Shown here piece by piece: positions 5,732 through 8,548 of a stretch of DNA of 8,548 nucleotides (its first letter is position 1; each line of letters opens with the position of its first letter). The DNA lies in the NCBI GenBank assembly GCA_937874755.1, contig CALNBC010000081.1, positions 1 through 8,548 on the forward strand, written 5' to 3'. The notes beneath the pieces are model-generated. The model made no database searches. It was not told the origin of the DNA and saw only the letters and a program-made list of their open reading frames with translations. Origin of the DNA: an uncultured Clostridia bacterium (GTDB lineage Bacteria > Bacillota > Clostridia > Christensenellales > CALWSW01). The position numbers and the translations under genes are program-made.

Positions 5732-6899
5732 GTGAGAAATCGGCGTAAAACTCAAGCACTAACCGCATACGCACTAGCGGCGCTGCTCCTTTGGGGCTGC
5801 GTTTCTTCCGATATTCCCGGCATAACGCCCTCCCCTTCCCCTGTTACTTCCGAAGCGACGCCATCCCCTACCCCTATTGCTGAACCGACACCTTCTCCCA
5901 CCCCTACCCCTTCGCCTACTCCATCACCCACGCCGTCGCCAACTCTTACTGTGTATAACATCGCCGATTTTCTTCCGATGGACGATTTGCACGTCCGTTA
6001 TGAATCGGCTTCTTCCAATGGGTATATTGAGACATACGTCGAATACGTCAGCGAGGATGAAACTGCGCCCGCCGTTCAGCACAGGGTATTTTCAAGCTCC
6101 AGCGAATCTCCCGAAGTGAGGGTAACGCGCTGCGAAGACGGTCGAATCGCCGTGACTTACAAGAAAAGTGAAGTTGGATACACATATCGCTATTTGAACC
6201 ATTCTAATAACTACGAAGACGTGTTGTTGATGGAACCAGTTCAAATTGGTAATTTCTGGTCTGTTGACGGAGGGACTAGGACTATCACCGCCGTCGACCA
6301 CATAATAGACCTCGCCGTTGGCTCATACCGAGCGGTTGAAGTTACGACTGAATATGAAACAGGCGTGCAAACGCGTCAGTATTACGTACCGGCAATCGGT
6401 TTGGTAGCGGAATATTGCAAACGGCGAATATACCGAATCTTACGAGGCGGCGCTACTTTCCACCGACCAGGGTTTCTCACAGCTTATGCGATTCTATTAC
6501 GCTCAACCCTCCAGCGACTCCATCCGTTACGAAAACCGCTCGGTCAACATAAAGCCTAATTCCTCCATGGGCTCGCGTTTTGTCAACCAGCTTAGAACAG
6601 TACCCTCAGGCAAGGGACTGCTGGCGCTGGACGACCTATCGATTAAATCGATTAGGCTGGATGGCAGAGGTTACGTTCACGTTGACTTTACTTCATCCCT
6701 GACAAACATAGTTTCGTCTGTGGGCAGGGCTACTGAGAGCTTGATATTGATCGCTCTGACCAACACTTTTTGCGATTACTACCAGACAAACAGGCTTTAC
6801 ATCACCATAGCAGGCGAGCAATATGAATCCCCATACCGCTTCTTTATGGAAGGTGACTACCTTTCACCGAATTATTCCCGAGCAAAAACACTCGATTAG
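5732..6899 (+). CDS. GerMN-domain lipoprotein, reading frame broken by a one-base shift
   Basis: The gene starts at GTG 5732, seven bases after GGAGG (5720-5724). It encodes a signal peptide with lipobox LLWGC (Cys23), a Thr/Pro/Ser linker (residues 32-72), a domain of about 165 residues containing YIETYVEYV and [13 protein letters not shown], and a C-terminal GerMN domain. GerMN is the domain of the sporulation/germination protein GerM and of other envelope lipoproteins. The first frame runs to a stop at 6559, but its last 45 or so residues are nonsense. The protein logically continues in another frame from GCA at 6417 ([11 protein letters not shown]) to TAG at 6897-6899. That frame is closed upstream by TAG at 6405-6407, so the extra base lies near 6413-6416. 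Corrected, the product has 388 residues, with GerMN at roughly 265-385. It would be exported and lipid-anchored; a role in spore or cell-envelope function is inference. It is either a pseudogene or a sequencing error. Confidence 0.85.
5825..5947 (+). repeat. Low-complexity (Thr/Ser-Pro)n linker coding tract
   Basis: This pyrimidine-rich stretch encodes alternating TP and SP dipeptides (residues 32-72 of the lipoprotein), such as [14 protein letters not shown]. The codons vary (CCT, CCC, CCG, CCA), so it is not a recent exact microsatellite expansion. It is probably a flexible spacer lifting the folded domains away from the membrane. Confidence 0.8.
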
Positions 6900-6908
6900 C
6901 AGAGGTTC

Positions 6909-6942
6909 AAAAAAGCTACCGTTTATGTGCGGTAGCTTTTTT
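6909..6942. terminator. Bidirectional intrinsic terminator
   Basis: A perfect 13-base-pair stem (6909-6921 with 6930-6942) encloses an eight-base loop. Its GCTACCG/CGGTAGC core is flanked by A and T runs on both sides, so it works in both directions. It sits ten bases after the lipoprotein stop and 24 bases after the coaBC stop, ending both convergent transcripts. Confidence 0.93.
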
Positions 6943-6965
6943 GTGTGTTTTTATTAAACAGTTGC

Positions 6966-8192
6966 TTAATGGCTATCGCCTTTATTCTCTTCGCGGGATT
7001 TTAATGCAGTAAGAACGTGATTTAGCACGCAATCTGCAACGTGACGCTTTGTTCCGGAATATTTGAAAGTGTTGCCATCTGCGAGGTAAACTGTAACGGT
7101 GTTTGTATCTGTGCCGAAGCCTGCATCGGAACGCGAAACGTCATTCGCGACAATCATATCGAGGTTCTTGCGGTGGAGCTTGTCAACTGCATAAGCGCCA
7201 ATCTCCCTGGTTTCCGCCGCGAAGCCACAAAGTACCTTGTCGCCTTTTATTTTGCCAAGGGAGGCGAGAATATCCGGCGTTTTTTGCAACCGAAGGGTCA
7301 GTTCATCGTTCCCGGTCTTTTTGATTTTATCGTCGGAATATTCCAGCGGAGTAAAATCTGCAGGGGCGGCAGCTTTTATCGCGCAATCGCAATGCTCGAA
7401 TTCGGTTTGAACGGCTACGAGCATATCCTTCGTGGATATCACGTTTACCACTCTTACTCCCGCGGGCGGCGCAATATTCACAGGACCGGAAACCAGCACA
7501 ACATCGGCACCCCTGTCCCTCGCGGCTTCGGCGATAGCGTAGCCCATTTTGCCGGTTGAGCGGTTGGTTAGGAATCGCACCGGGTCGAGCATTTCTCTTG
7601 TGGGCCCGGCGGTCACTAGCACGCGTTTTCCCTCGAAATCATTGTTGGGGTAAAGAGTCGAAATAATCGCCGAGACGAGGGAATCAACATCTGCAAGCTT
7701 GCCGACACCCACATCGCCGCAGGCAAGCAAGCCCTCTGCGGGTTCTACGAAGACGCAACCCCTTTGCTTGAGGAGCTTCATATTGGCTGTGTTTGCAGCT
7801 GAAAGATACATCGCGCTGTTCATCGCGGGGGCGATAAGCACAGGGGCGGTCACCGCCATGGCAACGGTGGTGAGCATATCGTCCGCTATTCCGTTGGCAT
7901 ATTTGCCTATAAAATTAGCGGAAGCGGGCAGGATAGCTAATACGTCCGCCCGCTTTGCAAGTGAGATATGTTCGATTTCGTAAGGGGTTTCTCTGGAAAA
8001 TAGATCAGTGGCAACGGGGTTTTTAGTTATGCTTTCGAAGGTCAGCGGCGCAACAAAGCGAGTGGCTGAGTCAGTCATCACCACAGCGACATCGATATTC
8101 TTTTTGACTAAGGCGGACGCTACCTCCACCGCTTTATAGGCGGCTATTGAGCCCGTCACCCCAAGCACTACGGATTTTTTGCCGTTAAACAC
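6966..8192 (-). CDS. coaBC: Bifunctional phosphopantothenoylcysteine decarboxylase / phosphopantothenate-cysteine ligase
   Basis: The 408-residue cytosolic enzyme performs two steps of coenzyme A synthesis: CTP-dependent joining of cysteine to 4'-phosphopantothenate, then FMN-dependent decarboxylation to 4'-phosphopantetheine. The N-terminal CoaC half has GVTGSIAAYKA at 11-21, catalytic His75 (EIEHISL), the PAMN motif at 122-125 and Cys158 in LLACGDVGVGK. The C-terminal CoaB half begins at about 188 (GKRVLVTAGPTRE), with Asn210 in LTNRSTGKMG and Lys289 in DDKIKK, both at the positions used by the E. coli enzyme. Length is normal for the family. The start is GTG 8192, with AGGA six to seven bases upstream, three bases after the rpoZ stop, so translation is probably coupled. 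It is the last gene of its operon, followed by the terminator at 6909-6942. Confidence 0.98.
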   Translation of the reverse strand: MFNGKKSVVLGVTGSIAAYKAVEVASALVKKNIDVAVVMTDSATRFVAPLTFESITKNPVATDLFSRETPYEIEHISLAKRADVLAILPASANFIGKYANGIADDMLTTVAMAVTAPVLIAPAMNSAMYLSAANTANMKLLKQRGCVFVEPAEGLLACGDVGVGKLADVDSLVSAIISTLYPNNDFEGKRVLVTAGPTREMLDPVRFLTNRSTGKMGYAIAEAARDRGADVVLVSGPVNIAPPAGVRVVNVISTKDMLVAVQTEFEHCDCAIKAAAPADFTPLEYSDDKIKKTGNDELTLRLQKTPDILASLGKIKGDKVLCGFAAETREIGAYAVDKLHRKNLDMIVANDVSRSDAGFGTDTNTVTVYLADGNTFKYSGTKRHVADCVLNHVLTALKSREENKGDSH

Positions 8193-8195
8193 TTG

Positions 8196-8387
8196 TTATT
8201 CCTGCCGTATGTAAGTAATTCTGCCTTCGAGGAGATCGTCCACCGCAGCGGTTACAGGCTTGAAATTGACGTCCGCAGATTTTTCTGGATGCTCGACTAT
8301 CTCTCTGGCGCGAGCCGCCAGCACGCTAACCAGAGTATAGCGGCTGTCTACCTTTTCCATTAGTTTATTGAGCGGATTATGTATCAT
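8196..8387 (-). CDS. rpoZ: DNA-directed RNA polymerase omega subunit
   Basis: The 63-residue protein begins MIHNPLNKLMEKVDSRYTLV and continues VSVLAARAREI, the conserved helix of omega, which wraps the beta-prime C-terminus and helps polymerase assembly. The short length is normal for Gram-positive omega. The ATG at 8387 has GGAGG nine bases upstream, placed inside the last codons of gmk. It lies four bases after gmk and three before coaBC, in the gene order common in Firmicutes, which strongly supports the call. Confidence 0.95.
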   Translation of the reverse strand: MIHNPLNKLMEKVDSRYTLVSVLAARAREIVEHPEKSADVNFKPVTAAVDDLLEGRITYIRQE

Positions 8388-8391
8388 TTAT

Positions 8392-8548
8392 TCAATCCTC
8401 CAGTAATTCTTCAATCAAATCGGGGTTTCGTTTGACTTTGCTCTTTTCTGCGGTCATAATCGCCTCTATAGTCGTGACTGCTTTTTCGACATTATCGTTT
8501 ATGACGACGTAATCGTATTTGCCCATCATGCCCATTTCTTCCATAGCG
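8392..8548 (-). CDS. gmk: Guanylate kinase, C-terminal end (runs off the right edge)
   Basis: The last 51 codons of a gene entering from the right edge are seen, ending in TGA at 8394-8392. The segment KYDYVVINDNVEKAV is the conserved C-terminal region of guanylate kinase, in which the YDY-V-ND stretch precedes the final helix. The enzyme phosphorylates GMP to GDP with ATP. The P-loop and nucleotide-binding residues lie outside the window, so the call rests on this segment and on the adjacent rpoZ and coaBC genes, the usual neighbours of gmk. The final residues (KRNPDLIEELLED) are an acidic, poorly conserved tail that contains the rpoZ ribosome binding site. Confidence 0.9.
   Translation of the reverse strand, partial: AMEEMGMMGKYDYVVINDNVEKAVTTIEAIMTAEKSKVKRNPDLIEELLED

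Noticed and set aside
6405..6420. Programmed +1 frameshift in the lipoprotein gene
   Set aside because: There is no stop or rare codon in the zero frame at the junction, no slippery heptamer and no nearby stimulatory structure that I can see. Mutation or sequencing error is simpler.
6638..6656. Tandem ATCGATTA repeat
   Set aside because: It encodes the in-frame IKSIR segment of the GerMN domain, has only two short copies and is best explained by chance.
6486..6899. Separate plus-strand gene for the GerMN domain starting at ATG 6486
   Set aside because: There is no ribosome binding site before this ATG, the frame is meaningful upstream to 6417, and it joins the preceding lipoprotein frame without loss of sequence. 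It is the second half of one frameshifted gene.
7041..7559. Plus-strand 172-codon ORF opposite coaBC
   Set aside because: It is a shadow of a well-supported conserved gene, with no ribosome site and no recognisable domain.

Overview
The window looks like chromosomal housekeeping DNA from a Gram-positive, probably clostridial, bacterium. The inference rests on the gmk-rpoZ-coaBC gene order, a TGS-plus-uridine-kinase fusion of the type seen in Clostridia, a GerMN-domain lipoprotein with a Thr/Pro/Ser linker, Cof-type HAD phosphatases, and strong GGAGG ribosome binding sites with sigma-A-like promoters. No phage, transposon, CRISPR, tRNA or rRNA gene was seen.

Layout from left to right. (1) Positions 1-701, minus: the N-terminal half of nicotinate phosphoribosyltransferase, running off the left edge. 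(2) 809-1780, minus: lgt, the prolipoprotein diacylglyceryl transferase, with an unusual acidic C-terminal tail and its own promoter; pncB lies downstream and is probably cotranscribed. (3) 1977-3632, minus: a three-part protein (TGS, degenerate threonyl-tRNA-synthetase-like editing domain, uridine-kinase-like P-loop domain). (4) 3725-5614, minus: an operon of two tandem paralogous HAD phosphatases behind a TTGACA-18-TATAAT promoter, followed by a 32-codon ORF and an intrinsic terminator. (5) 5732-6899, plus, the only plus-strand gene: a GerMN-domain lipoprotein whose reading frame is broken by one extra base near 6413-6416. (6) A bidirectional terminator at 6909-6942. (7) 6966-8548, minus: the end of the gmk-rpoZ-coaBC operon, with gaps of 3-4 bases between genes.

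The functions are mostly core metabolism: NAD salvage (pncB), lipoprotein maturation (lgt), GMP phosphorylation (gmk), RNA polymerase assembly (rpoZ) and coenzyme A synthesis (coaBC). The plus-strand lipoprotein has a lipobox and would be a substrate of the Lgt encoded in the same window. There is no intergenic stretch longer than 300 bases; the longest, 3633-3895, holds a promoter, a terminator and the small ORF.

I found no clear new biological system. The points most worth checking are the frameshift in the GerMN lipoprotein, the near-identical 95-base tract shared by the two phosphatase genes (likely gene conversion), the small ORF ending on the terminator, and the kinase with the degenerate synthetase-derived N-terminus.
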